In this document: piece after piece, positions 43,500-55,599 of the stretch
How positions within the stretch are numbered: position 1 is the stretch's first letter
Layout: every line of letters starts with the position of its first letter
DNA from: Isoetes taiwanensis
Lineage: Eukaryota > Streptophyta > Lycopodiopsida > Isoetales > Isoetaceae
Direction: 5' to 3'
Assembly: GCA_021234155.1 (NCBI GenBank)
Contig: JAJEKV010000053.1
Coordinates: 1,189,307 to 1,253,306, forward strand
Length of the DNA stretch: 64,000 nucleotides
Notes under the pieces: model-generated
Told to the model about the DNA's origin: nothing
The model's input: only the letters and a program-made list of their open reading frames with translations
Database searches by the model: none
Program-made: the position numbers and the translations under genes

Positions 43500-45260
43500 C
43501 CCAAAGCTTACTGAGACGGCAAGAAGAAGCCCGCACGTTCTTCCCCGTAAGGTGGATCACCTACCATGATGATGTAATCAGAGGACAAGAAGACCGCCAT
43601 GGTCTCTCGCTTCCAATGTAAAATACATTGTAACTATTCAATTTATTAATAAAAATTCTTTTCAACTACAACTTTGGTTTCAATGTGTAATGAAATTCCT
43701 TTGTTTGAGTTGTATTCTTCTTGTTCTCGACCTACGATCCGAGAAAAACAGGAGGAAAGATTGGACCCACCCTAGCGGAGAAATATTCAAATTACGGGCA
43801 GCTTATGGAGTCCGAAAGTAATTTTCCCTCGTCTTTTTTGTGTAAAAAATAACAGGGTTCCAAAAAAAAAATGGGAATGGAATGAGACCCACTTTAATTA
43901 AATGCGACTTTTGCATGCTTGCTACAGATAAAATAACAATTTACAAAGGAAGTCGTTTAGTCTGTGCAAGATAACTTGTTTCTTTAGCAGCACATAAATC
44001 GTCTTCACTTTCTTGAGTTCAAAATGTGGATCAGAACTAACTTGATTAGCTTCAATAATTTTCAACAACAAAGTGGAAATTAGCAATCTATGCATTTTAA
44101 TCACATGTTGCAAAACCTTAGTATTACCATTAGCAAGCGGAGCAAATTGCAAGAAAAACGAAGTATCATTTCTAGATATGAGTAACTGAAAATCTAACAC
44201 CACCATTCTAAATGCCTAATAAACTTGACCTTGTGTCGTTACCACAATAGTTTTTTGCTAGTTTATTATTACAAGAAATTTATCGCCGCGGCCCCAAACC
44301 TATGTAGTTGGACTTCTTATTAACATAGACCATTTGGTAATGCATTGCCTCCTTAGTACTAGAATTCTATCAGTTCAAATGTTATTTAACTATCTATAGT
44401 TGTTGTATATCAGATTTTACAAATATAGTAATAAAATAATTATTCAAAATAATGAGTATTTTTAATAAAACAATTATTCAAAATAATGAGTATTTGGCAT
44501 GATAAACTTCATAAATAGAATAGAATAGAATAGATTTGCTAAAAATGATTCGATAGGCATTTAGCACTTTAGATTGCATATTTTTTAAAAGATCCTCAAA
44601 AATGCACGACGTCAAAATAAATTGCAGAAGTACTTTGTTTTATGTTCATTGGAATTATTATTTTAGTGCTTAGCACTACAATTTTGGAAAAATGCGCAAT
44701 TCCTCTGTAAAAATAAACTATTAGAATTTTCAAGCTATTGTTATCAAGCTACAAAAATAGTTTTTTTTTCCTAGAGGCCAAATAGAAGATGCTTTGTGTC
44801 AAAGTTTGACCGTGCAAGTTCAACTTTTAAGGTTGTTTTGTCTCAGGATCAAACATTATTCTTTGCAAAATATAGAGCTTTTAATGGCAAACTTTGTATA
44901 GCAGCAAGAAGTCGAGCCTGGACAACACAAGAAATAAAAAATTATACATCTAAAGGTTCCTTTGTTGCAAGAGTAGATGCTTGATCCCTATACACAACAA
45001 ATGCATCCAGTTGCAAAACAAAGACCATTTAATTGAAATGCATAAAAGAAACATGTTTCATGCTACTCAGTTTGTCTAAATCTCTTTAACATGGTTTGAA
45101 TTTGTATAGCAACAATAAGATTGTCAATTAAACAAAAGTAAGCTTGTTGTATCAAAACATCCATGTTCCAACAAATGACCGTGAAGAAAATTTGAAGCCT
45201 CGGCCAAAATGTCATACCAAACTATTCGCCGTGATATGGAAGCGGTGAAATGAAACTATA
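43500..45260. other. Unassigned AT-rich spacer
   Basis: No recognisable gene. The frames 43922-44206 (minus) and 44796-44984 (plus) have no family signature. A near-perfect short direct repeat (AAAATAATTATTCAAAATAATGAGTATT, in two copies near 44435 and 44465) is present. Confidence 0.4.
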
Positions 45261-45524
45261 GCAATAATTCTAATGCCCATTTATGTCCTTACCATCACGT
45301 GTTGTTATGCAAATGGTTGATGAGAGATAAGCTTATGTGTGTCTTGATGTTGTTCATCCTTATAATATACAAAGCATCCCTATGTTTCTCTTCCAACATG
45401 AAGAACATGATTTTTGAGCAAAGGCTATGGTATTTGGTGAGGTGATAGGTTGGATGCTAGGCTAAACTTTGGTGTCTGGGAAGCTCCAGTAGCATTATGA
45501 ATATGGTTGTAGCAATGACGAGGA

Positions 45525-45623
45525 TGTTAACCCTCCCCCCAGGTAGATTTAAAAAAAAAAAACCCTCGAGGCCAAAGCCTGAGAGGGTTATTCTCCCATG
45601 ATCTGCGAGAGGGGAGGGTTGAC
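45525..45623. mobile_element. Foldback element in left arm
   Basis: GTTAACCCTCCCC (45525 on) pairs with GGGGAGGGTTGAC (45611-45623). A second nested stem AACCCTCGAGGC / GCCTGAGAGGGTT (45561-45589) sits inside. There is an A12 run near 45551. The same element is at the mirrored place in the right arm (59898-59992). Confidence 0.75.
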
Positions 45624-46781
45624 CCTTAAGCTATCGGTCAAGCAATTTATTTGTTCTAAGCAGATCGAACGATTTGTCCAGTCTGAACATGGCCTCTAAG
45701 TTACATTCTATCCAATCTAAAGCATAACACGATATCTACATTCTAGAGGCTTGCATCCTGGAATAGTTTGCATCTCTACCAGATTAATTTATTGTGTTTT
45801 TGCATAAAAGGGTCTAGATCCGCCATCTCCAACTGCTTATGGGCAAGTTTTTATGAGGATTATTACCCCTCAGATTCTATAATATGATCTTTATGGATAA
45901 AGGAAAAAAGCGCGGGAGTAAGGAGGAGAAGGCATCCCTTTTTGTATAAGTGCATCCCTCCCCCTCCCCCCCTCCCCCCAAAAAAAAACAATGGAGGAGA
46001 TGGTTCAGGGCCGGTTGCACGGCCTTTTCCTAGTATTGGAGGGATGACCATCAAATGTGGGATCCTTTGCATACTTCTTTCTCGCTTTTTCCCCGAAGTT
46101 TATTGTCTTTACTTGGTTCAGGGCAAGGTACATGTTTAGAGCTTCGCTATCTCTGGGACAAGGGACATCCATCTCTTCCTCTAAGATCTCCTCTTGGGCT
46201 CAATTTTGATAGAGGAGAATTACTTGGATTATGTATGTTGACCATCTCGAAAAGCATTAGAGTCCGAGTCAAAGCAAAGAGGTAGGAGTACTTATTTGGT
46301 TACCCTATTGCTTCAATGTTCTTTCTACTCACCGCCACAAAGTACCGACCTTTCTATAAGTTGTTGGGGAGGCCGATACTCGTTAATTGCATCGAGACAA
46401 TTCTTTGGACTAACCTAATACATTCGGGATCATGTTTTATAAAGATCACCATCAAAGACATAGAAGCATCCATAGGCATAGAGTTATCACATGTTAGGGA
46501 GGATTGACTATTGGAGTTAGGTTTTGGGTGAGAGGCAAATTAGTGGTGGGGGTGGAGTGGCTATTGGTTCGTAAATCATTGAAGGTATGCCCACATAGGC
46601 CTTCCCTGTATGTCATGTCTCTTTTAGGAGCTATCTCCTTTGTATTCTGAGTCATCCAGTAGAATCTGGTCTACTATATAGTCTTCATAATTCTTTGTCT
46701 CTGCGGTATATCCGTGGTATATCTGTGTCTTTGACATATTATAGCCACGCCCAAAAATAATTACACGGCGTTTTTGTGGAC

Positions 46782-47709
46782 TTAGCGGATTTTTTGCCAT
46801 TTAAGGCTGGCTATAACATGCCCAAGTTCGACATTTACTGCGATGGCCCTCCCTATCGCCAACTCACTAGCCCCAGAGGAGCCAAAAAGGTCCAAATAGC
46901 TAATTTCCTGGGGAATAGGCTTAAGGAGGTCGATTTGAACGAAGACAACTGGAGGTTTGTCAGGTTGGAAGGAGGCTGAAATGAATTGGCCCACTGAGTT
47001 GAAAAGGGCTTTGAAGCAATGCAGATTCCAGTAGACCGAGTTAAGGTTATGTGGCTGCAAGAAGGCTATAGTTGGCAGAGATTTGGAGTTTTCGGGATTG
47101 AAGAGATACTCCCATTTGTGAAACTTGATTTGAAAGCCTTTGTGAATGATTCTGCTTCTCTGCACAGTGCCAGGGTAACGGCCGATTCATGGGAGCTAAC
47201 TTCGATCATGAAGTACTAGGGATATTTGAGCCAGTGGATAGAGTCGACGTACATATTTGGCTCAAGGCTAGAGATTTGTTTGCCCACTTCTTCTAGCCTA
47301 ACACCTTCATGTTCAATCCATTGCATTACAACATTCTCTTTTTAAGCATTGGAACCTCCATTTTACTAAAGGAAAGGAAATCCAGTTGATACCTTTTGTG
47401 AGGTCCTCGTTAGGTTCATGCGGGATCTTACGTTCCCCAGAACAAGTTCATCCATTCAAAGATTGGTGAAGCTTTCATTGGAGGTCCTTGGAATGATGGG
47501 ATCCTCCTCCGGCATAGCAACATTGTTCCATTCCAGTATACCTTGGTTTTGGAGCATTCAGGCTGTGAACTAAATCATGTCGAAGCTGTCAAACTGGATG
47601 AAGTTTTGTTCAAGATTCTTCAGAGCTTCCAGTTTGAGACTATCCGCTTGTTTCGAAATGCCAAAGTAGATCTTATGCTCTCAAGTGTCGTTTGCCTTAA
47701 ATTTGCCAT
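46782..47709 (-). pseudogene. LINE ORF1 (DUF4283-like), copy A
   Basis: Minus-strand coding. The likely start is the ATG at 47709 (MANLR...). The open part 46782-47165 reads KGFQIKFHKWEYLFNPENSK, then PTIAFLQPHNLNSVYWN, VGQFISASFQPDKPP and VFVQIDLLKPIP. This order (wxxxFNP, LxxLPxxxW, hG, DKxT-like, VEhDLxxPLP) is that of the DUF4283 domain found in plant L1 ORF1 RNA-binding proteins. Frames between 47165 and 47709 are broken. Plus-strand frames here are shadows. Confidence 0.65.
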
Positions 47710-47929
47710 GGTATTAATTGAGATGGGCTAAAAGGTACATGGTACCTACATGACAGAATTACATAGAATAAAAATGGTGTCCGGAGGAGGCTACCAAGAA
47801 AGACAATGATATGGGACGGGATGAAGATTAAAGGGGATGATCGAAAAAGGGAGCGGATATTGGGAGGCAAAAGTAGGAAGATGGAATGGAGAGGACCGTG
47901 GAAAAGGATCATGATGTGGAGATAGGCCG

Positions 47930-48500
47930 GACATGGTGTAGGTTATCGCAGGAATCTCCAATCTTTCTCATTGTGCAACTTCCACGACCCAAGCTTTGCC
48001 AATAATGGCATCTACTTCCATGCCAGCCTACACTCTTAGCCTCGAGCTTCCCCGGATCGATCCTTTGTGCGCAAATTCACCGTCTTTGCAATCCGCCCTG
48101 CGCGATCTCTCTTGCTATTCCGATACCTCCTGTTCTAATCCAATCATCACTTAATCGGGCCAAAAGCCCTATTTTGCTTCCTGATGTTACCCTTTTTATA
48201 TGCCACATTACACGTTTCCCAGAAGCATGTTCTGTTTTCCTAGCATGCCACGTATTTTGTAAAGGCTATATGTGCCACGTATTTCAACACTCCCCCTTAG
48301 CCTTTACAATCCACGACTCCCACTTGACTTTTGGCACTCAATAGCTTGGGTCCAGAAAGGACTTTTGTAAACATCAGCCTGTTGCAATTTTGTGGGAATA
48401 TATGCCACATTTATTTCTCCTTTTTCTACCTCATCTCGTATGAAATGATGGTGTATCTCAATGTGCTTACTCCGAGAATGGACATTATACAGAGGAGGTC
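47930..48500 (-). pseudogene. Ty1/copia RNase H end, polypurine tract and 3' LTR
   Basis: On the minus strand, 48500 to about 48325 encodes the end of copia RNase H (SKHIEIHHHFIRDEVEKGEI, NVAYIPTKLQQADVYK). The polypurine tract AAGGGGGAG follows (48290-48297 in complement). The 3' LTR then starts TGTTGAAATACG at 48289 and runs to lower coordinates, with a TATAAAAAGGG box (complement of about 48195-48205). It stops near 47930, where the inverted-duplication arm begins, so the LTR's far end and the rest of the element are missing. Confidence 0.8.
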
Positions 48501-49770
48501 AGACCATCATTAGGGATCAGTGGTCTTCTGATCCCGGACAGCTTTTGTATAGCCATGTTCTTCTTTATGTTTTTATTTCTATTTGTTCTTGTGTTTTGCG
48601 ATGGTACGTAAAGCTTGATTTGATTGTCTGTCCCAAAGACCAAGTCATAGTTGCATCTGGGTTTTGCCCAACCTTGCAATGTTTCCATTATGTTTGGTGA
48701 TGTTTTGGGTTGTTCTATCCCATTGTATGGGTCCCACGGCCTATTGATCTATGGACATCAAAAAAAATATTCTATTCTATTGCTAATGGATCAATTAAAT
48801 TATTAAAAAATCATATACATTTGTGGTAACAATTGCAACTACTATACTATGTCCATAAACACGTCCATGGCCCTTTTTGAACTTGTTATCTTGCTATGCT
48901 TAACCCGATGACAACTATGGACAACTTATCTTCCTTCTGTTTATGCTAGCCCCTATAATGTATATTGCTTTTCCTTTATGTGCAAATGGAAATTTTCATG
49001 TTCCTGTGAAGAAGCCTGGCACCACTTCATATAATAATATTTTATATAAGCTAGTCTATTTCTCCTAAATATTTAAACTCACTGTTTGCCTCTTCTAATT
49101 CCTGTGGAGCTAAATAAAACTACGGTTTAGAATGCTTTTGTAGTTAGTGTTGAATTAAATAAGTTAATTTGCAGTTGCAATGAAGTTCAACAATGGCTTG
49201 GGTTAAAAGTTTTGGCAATTCGATATGCATTTTTATTTATTTCAGCATAGTTTCTTAAGTTGGATGGAATCTATCTTTGTACTTAAATACTTATGTTTTA
49301 TTGAATGACTTTTTTCTAATGCATGTGTACGAAAGCAACTTAATGGAGGGCTTTCACATCTTGGCTTCACAAATCATATATAGATAAAAGAAGTGGAGAC
49401 ATCATTAAGCACATTCATTATGATATCTAGAAACGTTCCTCACCATGCCATGAATCATGTTCCGACTATAAGTTCATAGACATACTATAGATTTCTCTTA
49501 TTGCATTAACAATTACGGATGAATCATCTCTCCTAATGCACATTGATATAACCATCTTAACAATGTGATCCTCGCGTTTATAGGCTGAGATCAGATCTCA
49601 GCCGCTGGATGAAAGTCTGTTATCAGCTATAACACTGTGGCCCAAAGATTATGCATCTGAATGCGTAAGAACCTAGGATGTTGCTATTGTGGCGGAAACA
49701 AGAGATGCATCTATTTCAAAGCCTGCATCCTTCACCGGATCTGAGGTAAACGCTCGAATCACGTTGTTAA
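48501..49770. other. Unassigned spacer
   Basis: No gene is recognised. A perfect 21-bp palindrome (GGCTGAGATC A GATCTCAGCC) is at 49583-49603. Confidence 0.45.
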
Positions 49771-49773
49771 GTC

Positions 49774-49947
49774 GGATAATGCCCTGATCCCTCGTGTATT
49801 ATGCAAAAAAAAATTCGGGCCATTTTGGGTATGGCCAAAATGTCTCGGGCCTCCGCCCACGATATTTCGGCCATACACAAAATGGCCCTCACTTTTTTTT
49901 TTTTTTTTTTTTTTTTTTGCATAATACCCCCGGTGAGGGCGTTATCC
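49774..49947. mobile_element. Foldback (MITE-like) element with long T run
   Basis: The left arm 49774-49835 (GGATAATGCCCTGATCCC..., GTATTATGCAAAAAAAAA, GGGCCATTTTGGGTATGGCC) pairs with the right arm 49868-49947 (GGCCATACACAAAATGGCCC, T26, GCATAATAC, GGGCGTTATCC). The T run on the right is 26 long against 9 A's on the left. The plus-strand frame at 49794-49991 is a by-product. Confidence 0.75.
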
Positions 49948-50481
49948 CTCTCTTCTTTATATCGTGGACTACATTAACATCCACATCTTGAATGCTTAGG
50001 GATGTTTTTTATTTTTTATGCTCTTTATATTTGTTGGTAGATATCTACATGCATTTTCCAATGTGCAAGTATTCAAAACATTGTACATGCTCATCCATCA
50101 TGCTCATGTACAACTTAAAGATAAATGCAGCTTGGATATTTATTATTGATACATCAATTCTTTTGCAATATCTATCTGTTTGATATACCTCAAATGACCA
50201 TATGAATTTCAGCTTTTGTAATATCTTTTGCACGTTATCTAGTAGGATCTGCAATCCGTTTTGTTGCAAGCACAACCACATTATCATTTTTCCATAAATT
50301 ACTGCTTGTGTTAAGAGTATATTAGACATATCTACTTTTGATATTGCTTATCATGGTGTAACATGTGCGGTTGATTTCCAAACATAGAGCAAAAAATTCT
50401 TTGGTTCACAAAAAGTGCAACATTACATTTTTTTTCTAGAGTTGGTGCATTGTGATAAACCCTAAATCTTTAGGTGAAATG

Positions 50482-50947
50482 GGCTCGGGATAATCTTACC
50501 GGATTGAGGGATCCCTGAGGTGTGATCCCTGAGGATCGGCATCCCCGGGAGGGGCGTGTGATCCCGGGAGGATCTGATCCCCCTATCGCTAAGCAAAGAA
50601 TCGCACAAAAAAATTGAACCCTTATAGGGAAAATCGGGGGAAGTTTTTGTGTGGCTTTTTCTTGCTCGATTCTCCTCCAAATCTGGATGGCGCACCGTGC
50701 TAGGATGGTCTTAATCAATGGGAGGATAGGATCAGTATCGCCAGAGGAGGAAGGAGTGTGGCCCTTGCCCAAGAATGGCGCCGCCCCAATCTTGCCAAAA
50801 ATGGCCTCTGAATCACAAGCAGTAGCCTTTAACTCGTGCGATTAATCGGGATCCCGATCCTCCCGGGATCACACGTCCCTCCCGGATCTTGTCCTCCGGG
50901 ATCACACCTCCGGGATCCCTCAATCCAGGGTAAGATTATCCTGAGCC
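50482..50947. mobile_element. Non-autonomous Mutator-like (MULE) element
   Basis: A 466 bp element with terminal inverted repeats of about 98 bp: 50482-50580 starts GGCTCGGGATAATCTTACC, and 50850-50947 in complement starts GGCTCAGGATAATCTTACC. It is flanked by a perfect 9-bp duplication GGTGAAATG (50473-50481 and 50948-50956). Long TIRs with a 9-bp target duplication are the hallmark of Mutator-like elements. Each TIR is built from repeated GGGATCCC / GTGTGATCCCGGGAGG words. The 270 bp interior encodes no transposase; its frame 50651-50845 has no known motif, so a captured gene fragment (Pack-MULE) is possible but unproven. Confidence 0.9.
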
Positions 50948-51103
50948 GGTGAAATGTGGCTTAGTTGATAATTTTGCTCATCACTTAATCGAAAACCATC
51001 ATTTTAGACGATTCCTTCCATATTATGAATCACAAATGGAGACTATTGAAATAGAAGTTAGCATACATTCAATAGCACATTGAGATGAAAAACAAAATCA
51101 TTT

Positions 51104-51520
51104 ATGTCACTATTTAGAAATAAAAAACACATATCATTGTTTAATAGCCAGCCCCATTTGTGGCAAGAGTTTAAAGACACTTTCAGGCTGACTTCGTTGG
51201 ACTACTTTATATGGGAAGTTGTGGCAGATAACATCCCCTTGCAGCCCAACCTCGACAATGAAAGTGTGTGGTTTGTTCGGACTTGCTATATCCAGCTCAC
51301 CATGCAAACTCCTCAGACTCTGTCGATGCACTGGCAGCTGCAAATTCTAGAAGCTAAGCATGCATTGATCTGGTCCAGAGTATGGGACAAGAATATTATT
51401 CCAAAACATTCAGTTCTTCTGTGCAAGTTGTGCATAGGGCAGTGAGGATTAATGTTCGAGTTCACTCCTTCAAGCCAAATGTTAGTCCTCTCTGTCCAAT
51501 CTGTAAACTTGCATGAGTCT
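51104..51520 (+). pseudogene. L1 LINE C-terminal (zf-RVT) fragment
   Basis: The plus frame 51104-51445 reads FVRTCYIQLTMQTPQ and HALIWSRVWDKNIIPKHSVL, the W..(L/V)W...I(L)PK pattern of the zf-RVT domain at the end of plant L1 pol. A shifted frame continues with VHRAVRINVRVHSF and the zinc pair LCPICKL. No RT remains. Confidence 0.7.
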
Positions 51521-51587
51521 AGGCATGGAAAATGCCGACGCGCGGCAGCGCGGAGGCATTTGACATGCCCAGAATCTGGGCAAAACA

Positions 51588-51900
51588 AACATTCTTGAAA
51601 CGTGATAGCAACTTAGGTTGCATTCTGGGGGCAATAAGAATTTTGGAATCAGGAGTAAAAACTTCAGAATCACAGGTAAAAACATCGGAATGAGAGGTAG
51701 AAGAGTTGAATGTCAGTTAAATCAGCCAGAATGTGATGTAAATCCATCGCTCTGAGCCACCGGTGTTAATCTGTAGCTTTTATGCCGACGCGGTTGAGCT
51801 GGGTAGGAATTCAAGAGGAGAAAATATGCCACATGGTGTTGTATGATTGACGGATAGGGCAAAATGCAACCTAAGTTGCTATTACGTTACAAAAATGTTC
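51588..51900. mobile_element. Inverted-repeat (MITE-like) element
   Basis: The left arm 51588-51627 (AACATTCTTGAAACGTGATA, GCAACTTAGGTTGCATTCTG) is complementary to the right arm 51860-51900 (CAAAATGCAACCTAAGTTGC, TATTACGTTACAAAAATGTT). The roughly 230 bp between has no coding potential. The terminus and target duplication are not resolved. Confidence 0.7.
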
Positions 51901-52362
51901 ACTTCCGTTGTATTCCAGCAGCTTCAACAGCACCGACACACGAAGAGTAATCCCCCAGACCTTCAAGTGGTGTAATGGGGACCAGGAGGCCACCTAGAAA
52001 TTGTTCACGTGGCTACAGGGGCCCATGAGAAATTAATTTGATATGATAGCAACAAGCCAGACAGCACACGACACCGACCAAGTTTGAGAATATGATATGA
52101 GAATGGAAAAGGAAAACAAACAAATTTACCCTTGATGCAGCGAAGAAGGATCTTGTCGAATGTACCAAAATATGTCCGCAAACATGGCACAAAATGACGC
52201 CATCATACGTCATCCTGCTGACTCAGCACCTAACAGTACGCAACCTACTCCGGCGACGTACTAACCCCATATGGGACCTTTTGGCTATGGCGGATATTCT
52301 TGTACAAACATGAAGCCTTCCGCGGCTTTGCCGCGCCGGCACCTTCAGCAGGGCTGGAGATA

Positions 52363-54612
52363 ATGTCGACCCGTGTTGCTGCTCGAACCGGTGGGCGAGG
52401 AATTAAGGAAGAAGCTGCAAGATTGGTTTTGAGGGATGCTTGGCAGCGGGGGCATTCTTGTATTGAATTACGGTATGATGGTCAAAAACCTATCTTTTTC
52501 TGCAAAATTTGTGAGACAAGATGTTACAGCGATGGTGCCCTTTGGGACCATTTGCGAGGGAACGTTCATGCTCGAAATAAAGCTACCTCTGCCCTGATTC
52601 TTGCCGGATCCTCCCCATACTTGTCTTCCCAACACTGCCAATTGATACCTTACCGTGGACTTGGAAGTGGGGAGGGCTCTGCTGCAGTTGTAGTGCCTCG
52701 CTTGACCATCAATCTTTCTGGAGGGTCCTCAATAGCCGGTTCTGAAGTCACATTGGAGTGGGTTGGAAATGGGAGATTGTTCTTGAAAACATCCAAGACT
52801 ACTAAGAAGATTGATGCATGTTGGATGCAGTGGGTGGGAAAACGTTTTGAGGAAAAGGGAAAATGCGAGGTCAAAGATGCAGGGACTGTCAGAAATTATG
52901 GCATAGTGATATTGCCTTATGCTGAAGGCCTTGGCAAAGGTGGAATTCCAGGATTTGGTGTACCGAGCCTGGAGGATCATGGTGCAGGCTGTGATGTTAT
53001 TATGGATGAAAAGAAGGCTATGAGGGGAAGTTTAAAAGAAGGTGGGAGGCAACGACGCAGGCGCGGGAAGAAAGTAGTCGAGAGGGTGTGTAACATATGC
53101 CGTCAGAAGATGGAACCTGGGAAGGATGTAGCTACTCTTCTAAATTGCACGAATCTGCAAATGGTCTGTCATAGCAGAAATTGGAGAGGGGTGAGAAGTT
53201 TAAAATTTCTTTAAACAATTTTTCTGTGTTGATTGCAGGTGTAGGTTAAAATAGACCAATTACTTATATTGAGAAAGATGCATCTAAAAATTCCAGATAT
53301 ACCAGTACTAATATTATCTGGTGTATTGCGTACATAAATGATTATGCAACATCATTAGCATGGTCACCATTTTGAGCAATTTACATTTCCAAAGCAATAC
53401 TATGGTTTACCATATTTTCTATTTATTCTGCAGGCATTTCACGTTTTCCACAGCAATTGCTTGATTGCGTGGATTTTGTTTTTTGAATCGAAAGAGTGGA
53501 TGGGGCAACCATTGACTTTTGTTAACAATAATCGACGAAGTCCTCGCACGGCTTTGGAAACTATGGGTTATGCTTTGAATATTCAGCAACAGGTTAAAGG
53601 AGGTAATTTGAACAAAGTAAATGATCCAATCTTTTGCCCAGAGTGCCAGGGTACAGGCGTAAGAGTCAATGGGCAATTGGAACAGCCACGTTATAGACTG
53701 GCACAGGTATTTTATATGGGTGTTTATAGACAATAGTTAGCTATTGTGATTGTTGTTGCTGACAGAGCATGCAAATTTAGATATTTGATTGGACACTCGA
53801 GCTTGTGCAAGCTCGCAAAGCATGGATAGATTCACATGTTCAACAAGTTCAGGGACTGATAGGATTGTGCTTTCCTTATGGAGAAACAGTACAGGTTAGT
53901 TGTGACAATTTTATGATTTGAAAAGAACCTTCTCATAATCTGTTAATTTAAATCTAGGAGGCAAGATAAACAAAAGAAAGTTCAACCTGTTTTGTGGATC
54001 GTTCTGCATCATTCTCACTTTCAAATTAAGGAGCTCCTTTTTTCTTGTCATCCTCCTATCCGAGCAGAAACCTTTTTGGATGCATATGATTGTAAGAGAT
54101 TTCAGTATAAGTGATGAACTAGTTTAAGATGATGAGGACAGTGGTTCCTGTTGTGGCTAGCATTATCTAAATGAGATGCCTACCTGTAATGCAGACTGCT
54201 TGGATGTGTTGCATATGCCAATACCTCTTATTACTATTCAATATCTACATCATTTCTTTGGGGTGAATATTGTTGGCTCATGTACATGAAAACCATTAGG
54301 GTGTTAGATATTTTTCAGGCTTTTTTTCTAAAGGTTCTCTGCTGTGTGCAGGCGATGGTCTCACTTTCTAGTGTAAATAATGGATTGCTTCGACCTAGAG
54401 GTCTTGTACAATGCTATTCGATGGGGGAAAAGTCAACTTTGGGAAGAAATGCTATTGGATGGTATATTTAAGTTTTATTGTTGGCATATTTGTTGATGTT
54501 ATGCTTTGGGAAGGCTGGAATGCAGATTAATTTTTATAGAACTGATTGATAGAGCTTTTTCTGCAGCAAAGTTACAGGAATGGAGGTTGATGAAATGGAT
54601 ATTGACGTTTAG
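52363..54612 (+). CDS. C2H2 and RING-type zinc-finger protein (putative E3 ubiquitin ligase)
   Basis: A five-exon gene with intact frame: 52363-53190, 53434-53706, 53781-53894, 54352-54461 and 54567-54612. All introns are GT-AG and frame-compatible, giving about 456 residues. An upstream in-frame ATG (52300) would add 21; I prefer MSTRVAARTGG. Residues about 45-75 form a C2H2 finger (FFCKICETRCYSDGALWDHL then RGNVH). The RING-like finger is split by intron 1: VCNICRQKMEPG and LLNCTN in exon 1, AFHVFHSNCLIAWILFFE and FCPECQGTG in exon 2. A basic stretch (RQRRRRGKKVV) precedes it and suggests nuclear location. The C-terminus ends MEVDEMDIDV. The family (plant C2H2 plus RING) is inferred to act in ubiquitination. 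It lies inside the large inverted duplication but carries no break. Confidence 0.85.
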
Positions 54613-55595
54613 GTTCATAGCCATGGTGGTAACTTTGGTTGGAGCTTGGCAATCCACAATCTGAACGGCACATGTTGTATATTATGGGTACCTTCGTGCA
54701 TGGTATCCTTGTAACTATAGCTCCCTGTGATGTATTATTTGTGCTTGTATCATATTTGTAATATATATATATGCAAAAGAGAGTACCGTTTATTATTCTG
54801 AGGAATGGCAGTGATGCGTAAGGAACATTTTGCAATAATGGAGGACACTAAGTGATCAATGGCAATGGAATAAAAATGCAACAAAAGGCAGAGATCGTCT
54901 TGTAAAATAAACTAGAAAATGAATAAATGTGAAGCTGCATCTCCAAATCGTTAGAACTCCTTTATATATGAACAGAAGGTTCTATTTATTGGCGGGGGAA
55001 CTAAACCCATCAACAAATCATGAAACAAGAGTTGCTTCATTGCTGAAGAACAAGCTTGAGAAATAAGAGCAAACAAATGGGAAAAAATGGAAAAGTAGGA
55101 AAAATCTCAGCAAAGCTCCTAAAATCACATGAACGCAAGAGTAAAGCGCATAAAAACTAGAAAAACATGAACGCAAGAGAAAAGCTTAACAGGAATAGAG
55201 AACTGCATGACATATACATCAATTTGCGCATTTTAAGAGCATGATTTTTTCTGATTGGTTATGATCATTTGACTTGTTCCTAGCATGAATTTGTTTAATT
55301 ATGTGTGCTTTTTATTGTAGTATATGACGAGTGCATTGTTCAAGAAGAAATCCCTTCTCTAGATCCATTGGACAAAGTAAACCCATTGTGCGATTCCATT
55401 TGATAAGGTTCACAACTAGAGGAAAAGAACGAGATGGATATTGATTTATGCTAATGTTGCAACTTCGGCTTATATCGATTAATGTTTTGGGTTGGAATCT
55501 AAGAACACTTCCATGGTAGAGGCATGGAATTCCGATAATAGAGGCATCGCGATAAAAATTCCACTCAGATAAGAGGTAATCAAATTTCCCCGGGG
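54613..55595. other. 3' flank of the C2H2/RING gene and spacer
   Basis: The first 200-250 bp probably hold the 3' UTR (an AATATATATATATG stretch near 54760). Then AT-rich spacer; a short repeated phrase (TAGAAAAACATGAACGCAAGAG-like, near 55130 and 55160) is seen. No gene is recognised. Confidence 0.4.
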
Positions 55596-55599
55596 GTAC

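Larger units (their letters stand above)
45262..47923 (-). repeat. Left arm of a large inverted duplication (LINE ORF1 sequence)
   Basis: This arm is collinear, in reverse complement, with parts of 55690-60235. Outer matches: TTTATGTCCTTACCATCACG against the complement of 60205-60235, and the same foldback element. Middle: 46440-46700 against 58540-58870. Inner: 46780-47923 against 55690-56700. Relative to the right arm it lacks about 0.5 kb (58000-58510) and the extra tandem copy. The arms enclose about 7.8 kb of different sequence. Confidence 0.85.

Noticed and set aside
46776-47219. Plus-strand ORFs (46776-46979, 47019-47219) and their minus-strand counterparts at 56381-56578, 57616-57801 and 57853-58074
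   Set aside because: They looked like a conserved three-copy gene family, but the opposite strand reads as the DUF4283-like LINE ORF1 with the expected motif order, so these are antisense shadows.
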